Source: Sphagnum compactum
Lineage: Eukaryota > Bryophyta > Sphagnopsida > Sphagnales
Direction of reading: 5' to 3'
NCBI GenBank assembly: GCA_965153455.1
Contig: OZ234495.1
Coordinates: 24,052,875 to 24,116,874 of the forward strand
Length of the DNA stretch: 64,000 nt
Of the stretch, positions 46,046 through 58,934 are shown one piece after another. Every line of letters starts with the position of its first letter. Positions within the stretch are counted from its first letter, which is position 1. A model generated the notes under the pieces. It made no database searches, had not been told where the DNA came from, and was given only the letters and a program-made list of their open reading frames with translations. Position numbers and translations under genes: made by a program.

Positions 46046-46699
46046 CTTGTAGTCATGTAGTCATAAAGTAATCACAATGTAATCGCAAACATGACTAAAG
46101 GTATATGATTAATGGACATATGACTAAATTAGGAGATAATTATCAAATGTCCCAATCATGAAAGATACGTTTTGGCATTATGCATCATTCATTGAGCCAA
46201 ATATCAAGATAAAAACATTCATGAAGTTGCAATAATTGACAATAGTTTGGAGCTACATGGGGTGAACTTTAAATTTGTATGAAAAACATCACACCAAAAA
46301 AAGGTTGTCTAGGTTTTTGGATGTGGATTAATGAATTGCCCCATGAATCATAAGTAAATGTCAATTTTTTATCACAAAAATCTTTTCAAACCTTATTATT
46401 AGTGTGTTATAACCTATGTGACCAAATTATGTGACTACATTCAAGATTTTGAATGATTTGATTATATTACTATGACATGAAACTTTGGTGGATCACACAT
46501 AAAAAACATAAATGTTTAATAATGGAATACAATAGTAATGACATAAATTACAATTTTGTTAATACATTATTGCCTAACAATATAAAATCAAATAAGGTGC
46601 AACATTATTTTTCCTATCATTTTAAGAATATTTTTTCATACATGTATTTTCTTCATAATGATCCAACATAAATGACATATAGAATTTAAAAATAATCCA

Positions 46700-46772
46700 C
46701 TTGTTTTGTAGCTCAATTGGATAGAACATCAAACATCTTTTAATATGATCATGAAATCTTTCAAATTTATAG
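46700..46772 (+). other. tRNA-like sequence
   Basis: TTTTGTAGCTCAATTGGATAG is a very good A-box region of tRNA type; a degenerate B box (TCTTTCAAATTTA) follows ~45 bases later. The stems do not close, so this is a relic or a SINE head and not a tRNA gene. Confidence 0.4.
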
Positions 46773-49489
46773 TTGTCTTAATTTGATTCTTGAACACAAT
46801 ATTCACAAAATAAACAAACTGTTGATTTGACAATTCAAAATAATTAGTTACAATGAAAATTTCTTGCTTCATGGGTAACTTTATGGAACATATTCTAGGG
46901 TTACACACCTAGATAGTTTTTTTTTTCCATCCTATGACTTAATTTTGTTATCAATTGTGTAACAAAATTGATATTCATTTTAAAATGTTATATTCATTTG
47001 ACATCATTGTATTTCATCACACAAGTTATTGACCTAATTTTTATTAAATCATCATGGTCCCTACTTAATATAATTTCATAAATGTGAAATAGTTTATATT
47101 GGTGTAAAATTAATGAGTTCATGAAGGTATCATCCATGGAACAATGTTTTTCTCTCCAAAGAGGCAATAAGGAATGGAAATGATTACACATACATGCTTT
47201 AGTCATTTTCATAACACAAATCCAAAGAATGATGTGCTTTTAAAAAAAGTAAAAGAACATATCAACAAAATCAACTTTAATAGCCTCATTATAATCATAT
47301 GTAGACAAATGACTAGATGTAAATAAATGAATGAGATAAAAAAAACAATATATAGAAAAAATGAAAGTTCAAACATGCAATGAAACTAGACCAAACGCAA
47401 GTTGAGACAAAAATTAATAACACCACATTGTAATGTGGAACAATATGTTGAACAATGGACCAAACATTTACATTCCAACAAATAAACTATTTTGAAAATG
47501 TGAATACAAATGTTAGTTCGATTAGAAGAATCAACAAAAACGTATTGATGATGAAAGAGAATTGGTAGGAGATACCAACTATCATATGACACACATATCA
47601 ATAATATATTCAGAAACCAAAACATCACATACATCATGATATGATTGACATAACATGAAATCTTCTAATAAGGCATGGTGACATGTACAAAGCACTATTA
47701 TTCAACAATATGACATGTATTTAATGATACACTAAATGGTAAATTTGAAAACCTTAAATGACAAGATATTATTTTTACAATTGTTTCTAATAGCTTACCT
47801 TTAAATGTGAAAAGTCTTCAACAAGTAGATTTTTATGTTATGAAAAAATTATGGATAATCGAAATGTGTGAACCTTACTTGAAAATCCAAAATGATGTAG
47901 AACAACCACATGGAGAACGTTCCAAGGAACCTATAACCATTATTTGCAAAGATTGGTTATTAATCATGTTTATAATGATCAACAAATTCAAAATACAAAA
48001 TTGCCAATCTTTGTCACAACATGAAAAAATGTTTAATTTAGGAAGAATGGTATGAATTATGGTATCTAGAAATCAAAACAATACAAAACCATGCATGCCC
48101 CTTCTCAACAATAAGGACCTCAAGAAAAGCATTTTGTTCAAATTATCATCATAGGTGTAAAAGGTTGGACATAAACAATTTAAGAAAAATTTAATTTTGA
48201 TGTGTAATCTCCCTATCCATTCACACACAATGCAAACCGACACAGTCCCAAAATTATTGAGTTGAACATTTTGTAATGACATGTTAAACCCCATGCTTTT
48301 TAAAAACTGTAGTTAAACTCTACATAACTTTCTTGTGATAATGGGAGACAATTTGTTGGCTGCTGCAAAAACCTCCACTAATTCATTTTGATCCCACAAT
48401 TTACTTTTTTCATACAAAAAAAAGAGAAAGAAATCACAAAAATACTATCAATGGGAATCACTCCATTGAAAACTTGCTTGCATGGCAATGACATAATTTT
48501 ATTATTTTCCCACAAAAGGTTTTCTCATAGAGGCTCTAAACAATTAAACTTTTCCCACAACCCTAAAAGTAATTAAATATTATGAGAGTTTTAACCTGTC
48601 AGTAACAACTTCAAAAGAACATATTATTGTGTTTGAATTTCAAGGTGGTCACTCCATCCCCTACTCTGAACTTCTAATGGGCCTTCAACAGGGCTGTCCC
48701 ATTGTTGAAGGCATTGAGTCTTGTGCAATTGCTAGCTTATTGGTTGAATTTCAAAAGCTTGACACTCAAGTTGGTTATTTCTAAGTATTGAATATACCAC
48801 TTCTGTTTAGGCAACAATTTACAAGACAAGGAGGAGGATGCATTCCATAAAATTCCCAAGAAATGATATGGTAAATAAAGTTCACCAACAATAGTTACAA
48901 TAGGACATGTTACATGCAGTTCCCAAAACATGCTACGACAAGTTCACTGGTTGGGAACTTCATAAACCATTTCCAATTTTAAGTGTTTCAAGGTTCTTTT
49001 AAAATTCTAGGTTTCAAAGAAGCTTGGGTTGAGGTCTTCTTGGAAATGTCTCAGGACCGCCGGTTCTCCATTTTTAATGAATAAAAAACTTTTGGTTACA
49101 GGAATCTGACCGGGTTCAAAAATTGATAGTTCTCATGAAAGACCAGTATAGGTTCTAGGGCCCTGTGTAGGTTCTATGACCTACACTGTTCTATGTAGGT
49201 GTACGTTTTAGGACCCTGTGTAGGTTCTATGACCTTGTTCCTTTGGTTTTAGGGCCCTGTAAGTGTCACACTGTGGCCTTGCTATACATTAAAAGAAGAA
49301 TTATGGAAACTCAAATACTTCACCATGCAAAAATATAATCTTCAAAGGTTCCTCCAAAAGACACCAAAATCCTTCAAGATATTATTATAACTCTAGAACC
49401 AATCTCAAGTTCCAACACAAGCCAAAATCTGATCTTTCAAAAATCCTCATATAAAAGTAGGCCTATTACCTAGTAAGGGCTCTAAACCC
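46773..49489. other. Intergenic, very AT-rich
   Basis: No recognised gene. 48593-48784 has a short open frame of protein-like composition (reading GGHSIPYSELLMGLQQG and onward) without a usable start or a known domain. 49156-49260 has a tandem repeat built on CCTGTGTAGGTTCTATGACC. Confidence 0.4.
49156..49260. repeat. Short tandem repeat, CCTGTGTAGGTTCTATGACC unit
   Basis: Two near-identical units about 50-60 bases apart plus partial pieces ('TAGGGCCCTGT', 'TAGGACCCTGT'). Confidence 0.7.
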
Positions 49490-50866
49490 TAAACTCCCTG
49501 GTGCACGGCTTTTTTAATAACCGCCCAAGGTTTTTTGAGAACCGTAGTTCCATATGAAAACCGTTGCTTATAGATTTTGCAAACCGGCGGCAAGTGATTA
49601 CATACCCCAGTTGATAACCGCCCTACCACCTACTTTCGAGAACCGCAATTACGTGTCAAAACCGGTTCTCTAAATATTGGGAACCGGCGGTGAGCACGTA
49701 CATCGTCTCAATCTCTGATTCTAAGAACCGGACCAACACTGGGAACAACACCTGCAGGACAATACCAGAACTTTCTCTTTTCGAGAAATCTTATGAGAGA
49801 GAATCAAAAAGGCTTTTCAAAAGGAGGTGCTGCTACGTCTCAGATATCCAAGGAAGGCTCAAAACAGGACAGCAATCTTCGCAATTATTTGCACGGAGAA
49901 CTGAGACAAGATTTGCACGGAGAGCGAGCTCAGATAAAATACCAGTCTCTCTTTCATGAAATGTCAGTAGCAGAACTGGCTTTTTATACTGGTGTATTGA
50001 AACATCACTGCTCACCACCATCAATCAACATCGAACTAGAAACAGACTTAGGAAGGATCAGACCTCTCCTCATGCACCACTGCAACGACAACAACCCCAC
50101 CGAAAACAAAATTGTAACAAACAGTGTAGGGCTAATGATTGATTGTTGACGCAGATATAGAAATCGTCTGTTCAACTGCCCATTCTCCCTTCTCTCACTC
50201 TCGCAGATCCTCCATTCGACTTCTTGTGAACCATAGCCACAAGGTCGTACACACAGGAACTGCAATTGAAATACGAACCAACCAACTTACAAACGAAACA
50301 AGCTGCTGCCAAGCCTGAAGAAGTCTCGCGACAACCCGAACTACATCAAAAAAAATAGGCGGGACTCCACAACCATATATGCTCTCCCAGACAAACAACC
50401 AAGAGGCTTCTAAGACCATAAGACTAACCCAGTGCACACTCAAACTATATATATCAAACGGGAAGGGGGCGGAAGAGGAGGAAGAAGGACACGACCCTCC
50501 ACCGTCCAGATCTTACATCAACGGTCGACAGTTATTCCTAGAAACCCTAACCCTAAATTTGGCGGTGTTTGCACCTGTTAGGGTTTGGAGTTTCAAGGAG
50601 ACGAGCTGAGGCACAGAGACGAAACCTGGGATGGTGGTTCTCGAACACCAAGATGAGTTCGCGCAAAGGAATTAACACAGAGAGAGAGAGAGAGACAGAG
50701 AGAAAACCTGCGGATTCTTAACGGACGTCTTGTGTCTCCTACGAAAACGATGGATCGAGGGCAACTTGATCCTGCAAGCAACAACCCAAATTATCTGTTG
50801 TTTTTTTGTCTGTGATTCCACGACCCTGTGTAGCAGCTACTTCATCGACACGAATTACTCCCAAAA

Positions 50867-50900
<34 letters not shown>

Positions 50901-50940
50901 GGCCACACAAGACTTTCTCGTGTGTCCTAAACATCATGCA
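49490..50940. other. Higher-GC segment with possible unrecognised gene
   Basis: Begins with repeated AACCGCC / GAACCGG motifs (49515-49690). It then has overlapping frames on both strands (118 codons at 49793-50149 plus; 86 and 82 codons minus) without known domains. AAACCCTAACCCTAA (a telo-box pair) stands at 50541-50556, a (GA)n stretch at 50679-50702 and (CA)n at 50868-50898. Together these look like a promoter/5' leader region, but no gene can be attached. Confidence 0.35.
50868..50898 (+). repeat. (CA)n microsatellite
   Basis: About 15 uninterrupted CA units. Confidence 0.95.
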
Positions 50941-51655
50941 AGACATTCATTCAATTCAAGTCAATTCAATGCAAGCTCATGAATTTGAATTGAATTGAGT
51001 TCAATGCAAATTCAAGCATTGAATTCAATGTTGTGCATTACTAGATTGGTGCCCAACATTATTGAAAGTAATAAAGTCACACACAGCTCAAACATGCACT
51101 CTTGAATCTTTCACATTTCAAAATGTACTCACCATGTGCAATTTCAAGGATCCAACTCCAAAACATGCGAATGAATCACAAAACAAAACTTGACATCAAC
51201 CAAGCCTCCTATTCATCCTATGTGCTCTTGAATCTCATACATTATCACCAAATATTTTTTTAGTATGCTTAGACGACATCTTCTACATTGAAATTTTGAC
51301 TTTTGAAAAATTGTAAGGCATTTTGTTTTATGGAGGTATTTCTTTATTTTCCAACATTACCTTCCGCTTTTAAAGGTATTTTCGAATTTTTTGTGCAAAA
51401 TTTGACAGATCTTTAGGTTTGAGAAGATCTAGCAATGCACTCGCCCTTCACAAAACTTGAATATGGAACTCTTGACTCATATTGTGAGAATAAACCCACC
51501 AAACTTGCAAAAAAATTAGAACCCCATTCACACAATTAAACTATATTGATAAATGACAATTGTAAAACAATATTGTTTTGTAGTGAATACCTAACATCAA
51601 TTCAATTTGATGTAATGCAATTCCATTGTGCTATTGCCCCACATTTATGGTTGAT
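50941..51655. other. Intergenic with TTCAATTCAA palindromic repeats
   Basis: 50944-51040 alternates TTCAATTCAA, TTGAATTGAATTGA and AATTCAATG motifs, giving self-complementary sequence. 51570-51593 ends in TTTTGTAGTG, a CACTA-type end facing left, with no partner located. No gene. Confidence 0.45.
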
Positions 51656-51880
51656 GAAATTGAACTAAAACTCAACTAAAAGTGAACTTAGATTTAATTA
51701 AAAGTGAATTAAAAGTGAATTGGAAATGAATTAAGGGTTGACTAAAAGTGAACTACAAGTTAACTAAAAATGAATTGGGACTTAATTAATAGTCAACTGG
51801 AAATGAATTATAAGTTAAATGAAAATGAACTAAAACTTATCTGGAAGTTAATTAACAGTGAATTGAAATTAAACAAAAAG
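51656..51880. repeat. Degenerate ~12-base array, AACTAAAAGTGA type
   Basis: About 18 variants of AACTAAAAGTGA / AATTGGAAATGA follow each other with drifting spacing. It resembles in style, though not in sequence, the GTTTAACCATTA array at 54940-55975. Confidence 0.8.
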
Positions 51881-51949
51881 TCATATACAAATTTATTACA
51901 ATTCATGGATGAAAAATCAAATGAATGAACCCCATGGCATTGAAATCTA

Positions 51950-52500
51950 TGACACCTAATTACCTATTAGGCAATCAATATTTAATAGGTGCTTAGTAAA
52001 TACTTACTAATATTAGTACTAAATACATACCTACCTAGGGTACATATTAATTATTTATCCATATTGGTACATATTACCTATTAAGTTATTAGGTAAGTTA
52101 TATGTTAATAGATGGATACCCTAGCTAGGTAACTATGTTACTTAAGTAAGTTAAAAAAAATTGTTTATGATAATGTGATGACAACTTTTATCATGTGAAA
52201 AAATGTGGTGTAATGGTTAAGGATTTCATCTCTCAATGTGTAGGTGAAGGGTTCAAGTTTTCACAATTGCAATTTAGTCATGTAAGACTAGCCAAACTAG
52301 GTTAAATTGTTAGTTTAACCTAAATACCTAGCCTAGCCTAGGTTGCTAGCTAGATAGGTTAACATACATTCCTAGGTAGGTTAAGGTTTGTGTTTTTAGC
52401 ATGTAGGTTAAGTTTTTTAACCTAATAGACCCTAGGCTTACCTAGCCTATGCTAGTAGGTTAAAAAAAAAACCTAAGCCATGTTTTCATGACTATAAATG
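51950..52500. repeat. Palindromic ACCTA/TAGGT tract with tRNA-like centre
   Basis: ACCTATTAGG- and GGTTAAC/GTTAACC-type motifs in both orientations flank a tRNA-like sequence (52203-52266). The plan is the same as that of elements at 8917-10168 and 54424-56534, but no convincing terminal repeats were found. Confidence 0.65.
52203..52266 (+). other. tRNA-like sequence
   Basis: TGTGGTGTAATGGTTAAGG (A-box region) and GAAGGGTTCAAGTTTTC (B-box region) are about 40 bases apart. No clover-leaf closure is seen. Probably a tRNA-derived repeat head. Confidence 0.4.
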
Positions 52501-54423
52501 CAAAATTTAGTCATAAAAGACATGTCCTTCATGATTATAGTTGTAAAAAGCATTTAAAAATTCGATGTGTTTTAATCGACTACATAGTCATTTAATCATG
52601 GATTTTCTAAATGATTAGTAACCTAGTCATGGATGGAATCATGAAAAAAATTTGGTTTTGTGATGTTTGGATATTGTGCATCTATAGCTTGTACCATAAG
52701 GTTGTAAATGTGAACTTGTTTCCATTATAATGTAGTGAAAAAAATGTCAAATTATATACAATCAATGATAAAAAGGTATCGATTATTACCATGGTTAATG
52801 ATTCCTTATCAAAGGTTGCCAATGTGTGGCACATGATCTTGGAGGCATTTTATGAATAAACATTTATGTTGCAACCACAAGGTAATTGAAAATAATTGTT
52901 AGTTTGAAAAAATAAAATAAAATAATTGTATGCCTTAAATGGATTCAACAAATGTGCATTAAATAATTAATGTATTTAGAATCTTAAATTTTTTAAAATT
53001 TGAAAACTTCAACATAAAAAATATTATTAACAAGAGACACAAAAACCATAACAATTATACAATGGTCCCAATGTGTCTAGACCATGTGTGTGTTGGGCAC
53101 ATGGCCTTATTATCATGTGTTTTTATGTTGACACTTACAACTATCATTGTCATCACACATACAAAACATAACATGCAAATAGTACCCTGAATGATACACC
53201 ATGCCCAAACCAAAATGGTCATTCATTTGCAATGAAACAAAAATCCAAGCCCAACACCATTGCATAACAAAAATGTAAAAATTAACATTGTTCACAAAAC
53301 ATAAGAAATTTACATACAATATAAAATGTGTTAGAATCTCAAATCACCAAAAGTGATTTGAGATCACACAAATTAAGATTATATCCCATCCATAGAATAT
53401 CTAAAACCATGTTCACCCTATTAACATTTGAATTGGTTCGAACTAAAAACTAAAACAACTAAGTTAACCTAATTTATTCCTAACTAACTAAGACCTAGCC
53501 AAACAATTCAACTAACACACGTGACACCATAAACTTGGGTTCAAATCCTAGATCTAACAAAATTTAATTATATTGAAATTTGATATTTTAAGTAATTATT
53601 TTCCTAAAAATCAGAATTTAAAAAATGGATTAACGCCAAATCAATTTTTAAAGTATGGTACTGTAGAAATACACTTCAACATGCTCTTTTCACCATACAG
53701 TGTGGTTTGTTGCTACAATTTACATAATATGATACTAACAATAAAAAAATTGATGCAAACAATTTAACATTGTAGATAATTTTTTTAAATAAAAACATTA
53801 TGTGCATCCAAATGGCTAAAGTTATGTTATTTTTGAACAATTATATATTCTTGTTTAAAATGTCAATGATAATGATGTTGAACAAGAATTGGAGGGTGAA
53901 TAAAATCAACACATTACGCTAAAGAAATACCTTGGTAATAAACCATCTTGAACAATTTCAAATTGAATCATTATTTTACATTTGTAGTTTGTTGGAATAA
54001 AAACCGAAGGTTTATGAAAATTGACCAAACAACGTTACATTCAAGTCTTGTATGTACTTTTCAATCAAAATTTCAATTACCTTATTATCATCAATGCAAA
54101 TTCAAAACAATTATTATTAAAGTCATAACTATCAAGTACAAACACCCTTGAACTAGATAAATCATCATAATCCATTTAGTCTTCTAATGATTTATGTAAA
54201 AATAAATTCAGAAGGTGTAGGCATTTATGCTTTGTTTTGTGTAAAACATGGCTTAACATATTAAAGTTCGAAAGTACAACCACAATGTCTTTGCTTGTTT
54301 TTTGTTTCAAGTTGGTCATAAGCAATTTGGTTGTTGGTCATGGTGCGACATTATTCAATTTTTAATTGTGTGGCATTTACACAATTCACGACTTTCATTA
54401 TCACTTTATTATTTTTCAATAAT
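52501..54423. other. Intergenic, very AT-rich, no gene seen
   Basis: Short AT-rich frames only, none with a recognisable domain. The start (52480-52640) carries repeated CATGACTA / TAGTCAT motifs. Confidence 0.5.
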
Positions 54424-54939
54424 CTCTACTGAAATTCATGATTTTTTAAAAGGTTCAAATTGACTAACTTGTTATTTTGATTAATAGACATGTACATTTT
54501 CACTAAAGGCCAAGGGTTTGAATGACACATGTATTTATTGATTGATCAACTTGACTATAATGGTTCATTTGACTATATACACATAGTCAAGTTGTACAAC
54601 CTTAGTCAAAATGGCCAATGATCTTTAGTAAAATTGACTAATGGTCTTTAATCAAGTTGAACATTTTGTCAAGATGACTAATGATTTTTATGACATGGTC
54701 TACTACCCTATGAATTTACCTCCCACCTATTCATCCACCTAGTTACTTAATTAGTTACTTACCTACCTATTACCCACCCACCCATAGGTACCTTTTATTT
54801 CCCTACCTACCTACCTATACTTTCTCACCTACCTACCTACATACCTACCTATAGTTTTCATTTTCATACAACCTACCTACTTACCTACCCACTTACCAAC
54901 ATATTATTTACTACCCTATCCACCCATTTACTTACCTAA

Positions 54940-55975
54940 GTTTAGTCATTAGGTGTAACCATTAGGTTTAGCCATTATGTTTTGCCATTAGATTTAATCA
55001 TTAAATTTACCCAAATTTTAGACATTAAGTTTAGCCATTATGTTTAACCACTAAATATAGAACTATATGTAGTCTAAATTGAACCATTAAATATTGCCAA
55101 TAGGTATAGCCTAAATTTAACCACTAAATATAACGTAGGTTAATCCGATATGTTTAACCACTAGAATTACCCACTAGGTTTAACTTAAATTTAACCATTA
55201 TGTTTAACCACTAGTTTTAGCCTAAGTTTAAACATTATGTTTAACCAAGGTTTAATCATTATGTTTAACCACTAAGTTTTGGCAGAAGGTTTAGCCTAAG
55301 TTTAACCATGAAATATGGTTAGTCATTAGGTTTATTGACTAAGTTTAACCATTATGTTTACCCATGAAATTTAGCCATTAGGTTTAACCACTATGTTTAG
55401 CCATTAGATTTAATTATTAAATTTAATCAAGGTTTAACCATTATGTTTAACCATTAATTTAAATCGATGAATTTAAACATTAGGTTTAGTCATTAGTTTA
55501 AATCGGTGAATTTAGCTAATAGGTTTAACCATTAGACTTAATCAAGGTTTAATCATTAATTTAAATTGTTAAGTTTAGCCACTAAGTTTAGACATTAATT
55601 TAAATCATTGAATGTAGCCACTAAGATTAACCATTATTTTAAGTCGTTGAGTTTAGACATTGATTTAAGTCACTGAATTTAGCCTCTAATATTAGCCATT
55701 AGTTTAAGCCGTTGAGTTTAGCCACTAGGTTTAACTATTAATTTAAGTCCTTAAGGTTAGCCACTAGGTTTAACCATTAGTTTAAATCACTAAGTTTAGC
55801 CATTAGGATTAACCATTAGTTTAAATTACTAAGTTTAGCCATTAGTTTCAATCATTGGGTTTAGCCATTAGGTTTAACCATTAATTTAAGTCGTTGAGTT
55901 TAATCATAAGGTTTAATTATTAGTTTAAGTCGTTGAGTTGAACCATTAGTTGTCACCTAGGTTTAGTCATTATGT
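54940..55975 (+). repeat. Long degenerate array, GTTTAACCATTA / GTTTAGCCATTAG unit
   Basis: Roughly one kilobase of 12- to 13-base units with forms TTTAACCATTA, TTTAGCCACTAA, TTTAAGTCGTTGA and TTTAATCATTA. Higher-order groups alternate an 'AACC' unit, an 'AGCC' unit and an 'AAGTCGTTGAG' unit. All are on one strand sense. Confidence 0.9.
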
Positions 55976-56032
55976 TTAATGATGTGAAATAAACATGTCA
56001 AATAAAAAACTTGATAAAAATTGAACACCTTT

Positions 56033-56098
56033 GATGGTGTAGTCCATTGGTAAACACTTGGTTTATCATTGTGAAAGTTTGGGTTTCAATTCTTTGCA
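56033..56098 (+). other. tRNA-like sequence inside element E2
   Basis: GATGGTGTAGTCCATTGGTAA (A-box region) and GTTTGGGTTTCAATTC (B-box region) are about 40 bases apart, with TTGGT/ATCATT between. It is in the same place relative to the tracts as the tRNA-like sequence of E1. Confidence 0.4.
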
Positions 56099-56534
56099 CT
56101 TACAACCTATGTGCATGCTTAAAAAGGTAAGGTAAATAGTTTAAATTAAGGTAGTTCGGTGAGGTTAAGTTAAGTTAGGTCAAGTAGGTTAGGTAGGCTA
56201 GGCTAAGCTAACACCTACCTACCTAAATGCCTTCTCTCAACCTACCTAAACCTATATATACCTACCTATTAATTTTTAAAATAATAATCCAAAAATTCAT
56301 TTTAATTTAGGTTTTAAATTGACCAAGTCAAATGGTCCACTATTTATCAATCGAATAATCAATCATTTCATTAATCATTATGTTAGTCAAAATGACAAGT
56401 TTCAATTAACTACCCAATCAAGCAAGACCAAAATGATTTGTCCAAATTGACAAGGTGATTTTTTTTACACCTATCATTTTTGAATAATTTGTTACTAGAA
56501 AACCCAATCGAAAAAATCATGAATTATAGTAGTG

Positions 56535-58934
56535 AGTTCAGGAAAACATGTTTGTACACTTATGTATGATCATTACACATTCAACTATAATTTCATTTGG
56601 GGATAATTGTGTAGCACAAGCATTAGAAAAATCCAAAATGCTTCACAATGAAAATAGCATGTTGAATATTCTTTATGAATCATCAAAATTCTTAACACTA
56701 ATTAAGTAAGGTTGTCTCACTAATCATTTGCATAGTAATCAATTTGTAGCTTTAATATATAATCATCTCTAAAGACGTCCACTCTCAATGAACAAGCAAG
56801 TTGTGCCAAATCTTGTTCATGTCCTTCATAATTTTAGGACTTGTGCAACATGTTACCATCTCTTTCCACTTACAAGTTTCAAACATGCAATGGCACATCC
56901 ATGACTTGATCTCCTTGCAAAACCTTTGTTGTTTTATGGAACTTTTGATTGAATTGCCTAGATAGATTAAATTGATTGAACTTTTCAATAAATAAACCCT
57001 TATAACGTTATTGTGATTGGTTGACTTGTCGTAATCAAACACTTTTTTTTAAATTGGAATTCAATTTAATCCATTTATCTTTTCACATCTTGTCAGTTTG
57101 TGGCATCCTTTCACATGTCATCTTTCAAGTTCACTATAAGGAAGAAATACCATAAACCATGAAAGTACCATAAAGCAAGACCTAGTGGGGGCCCAAAAGA
57201 TGGTGTCGTGTTTAGCAAAACTACTTAACATCTTTAGAAGATTCTTGGTTTTGAAATATTGAAATGGTATTGATGACCCCACCAAGCAATTTAACAATAA
57301 TACCCTATACATTAAAGGTGCATTAAAAAGTGGAAAATAAATGCAACTAATGGCATAATAAGAAATGAATTTTATTGGAATTTGAAATTGTGAGAGTGAA
57401 ATCCTTGAGAGACCAGTTTTTACCAATGGCATAATTGATTCAATAATGAATATTAAGTATTTAAAATTTGAAGTTTCAAATTCTTATTGAAAATTGAAAT
57501 TGTGATACCAACTCCTTGAGAAATCACTTTTGAGATAGGTGGGGTTCATTTAAAAAACATTTATTTTACTATTTTAGGACACGTGTGATTATTTTTGTAA
57601 ATTATTTTTGGGTTATTAAGGATTCCAAATGAAGATTTAAGGTTCTTGAATCATGGTTCATGGAGTGACATAGTGCCAATAATGAGCTACCTTACCAAAG
57701 TTGTTAAAAATTTGATAATTAATTCCAAAAATAAAACAAAATAATGATTTCATTTGGATTGAGTTTTAATACAATTTGTCTTTTTAAAGGAAAAATAAGT
57801 AATGCATGGAGAAAATCAGACCTTATTTAAATCACATTGCTTATTTCAACAATCTATGATGCTTTTACCTTATGGATTTTTGGATCCATTAAGACATTTT
57901 TTAACCATATGTTTAGCTTGTTTGCATTTGATGAGTGCAATTCTTGCATTGTGTTCCCAATTTTCATGCCTTTGTTAACTTTGTGTTCTACCACATCCTA
58001 GTTCCAACTCCTTTTCTTCTACTTCCTCCCCTCATATTCCTCTTGTTTTTTCTTTCCCTCTTATTACTCTAGCAATGTCAATCATTCATAAGTGAAACCT
58101 AAATTGGTGCATATTGGTGAAACAAAAATGCCATCACTAATATAACATCTTATTGTTTACCAAAATGGACCTTTAAAAAACACCTTGGGAAAAAAAAAAA
58201 GACATTGCCCCACCAAAAAATTACTTCAATAATTTTTTTAAAATGAATTTCTTGGAAAATATGGACAATTCCCCCCACCAAAACAAATAATGATAAGAAG
58301 GGGAAAATGAAATTTTAGATTTTCTTTGAGAAATTGGAAAATTTGGCCCACCAAAAAATTATGTAATAAGAAGGGGCAATCGAAAAAAGGGGGTCAAATT
58401 TAACCCCATGCATTCAAAATGTTAATTATGAAGGTGAAAACATGGGGCCTTAACCTACCTACCTACCTAGGTTTCTACTCAGTGTTGAACGGTTATTAGA
58501 AACAGGAGTAGACAATAAACTAGGGTGTTGAACGGTTATCAAGGTGGTTTTTAGGATTCATAATTGTGGTTTTCAAAAGAATCAAAGGCCCGGTTTCGGT
58601 ATAAAACCAATGTTCTCAACGAATTGAAAAAATAAAATAATAATAATACCAGAAAACCACCCGTTCTTTGAAGTTTTTTGAAAAAAGTGGTAGGCTACTC
58701 GAGGTTGTTTGATTTTGAATTTTTCCAAAAAAAACCCGGAATCAAGGGTTCTTTGATATTGAAATTACTTTTTTTTTAAAACCAGAACCGGCGGTTATTT
58801 GAAAAATCAAATAACCATACAACACTGGTCCCTACCTACCCACCTACCAAGGTGCCTACCCTACCTACCTACCTACCTATCCAAGATTTTTCCAATTTTG
58901 TCATTCGAGCTTTTAGTTGGAATGGAAAAGAGAG
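56535..58934. other. Intergenic, no gene recognised
   Basis: AT-rich, with minus-strand frames at 56785-57042 and 57118-57432 (104 codons) that carry no recognisable domain. 58440-58880 has ACCTACC runs and repeated GTTGAACGGTTAT and AACCGG motifs. Confidence 0.45.

Larger units (their letters stand above)
54424..56534. mobile_element. Non-autonomous CACTA-ended element E2 with tRNA-like sequence
   Basis: The left end (from 54424) reads CTCTACTGAAATTCATGATT and continues TTTTAAAAGG. The reverse complement of the right end reads CACTACTATAATTCATGATT. The AATTCATGATTTTTT core is identical on both sides. The subterminal AAAAGGTTCAAATTGAC and ACTAAAGGCCAAGGG blocks match those of element E1 (8935-9015). 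Inside come a CCTACC tract (54710-54945), a long 12-base array (to 55975), a tRNA-like sequence (56033-56098) and a mixed TAGGT/ACCTA tract (56165-56270). No transposase. Target duplications are not evident. Confidence 0.55.

Noticed and set aside
50541-50556. Interstitial telomere
   Set aside because: Only two AAACCCT-type units; a promoter telo-box is more likely.
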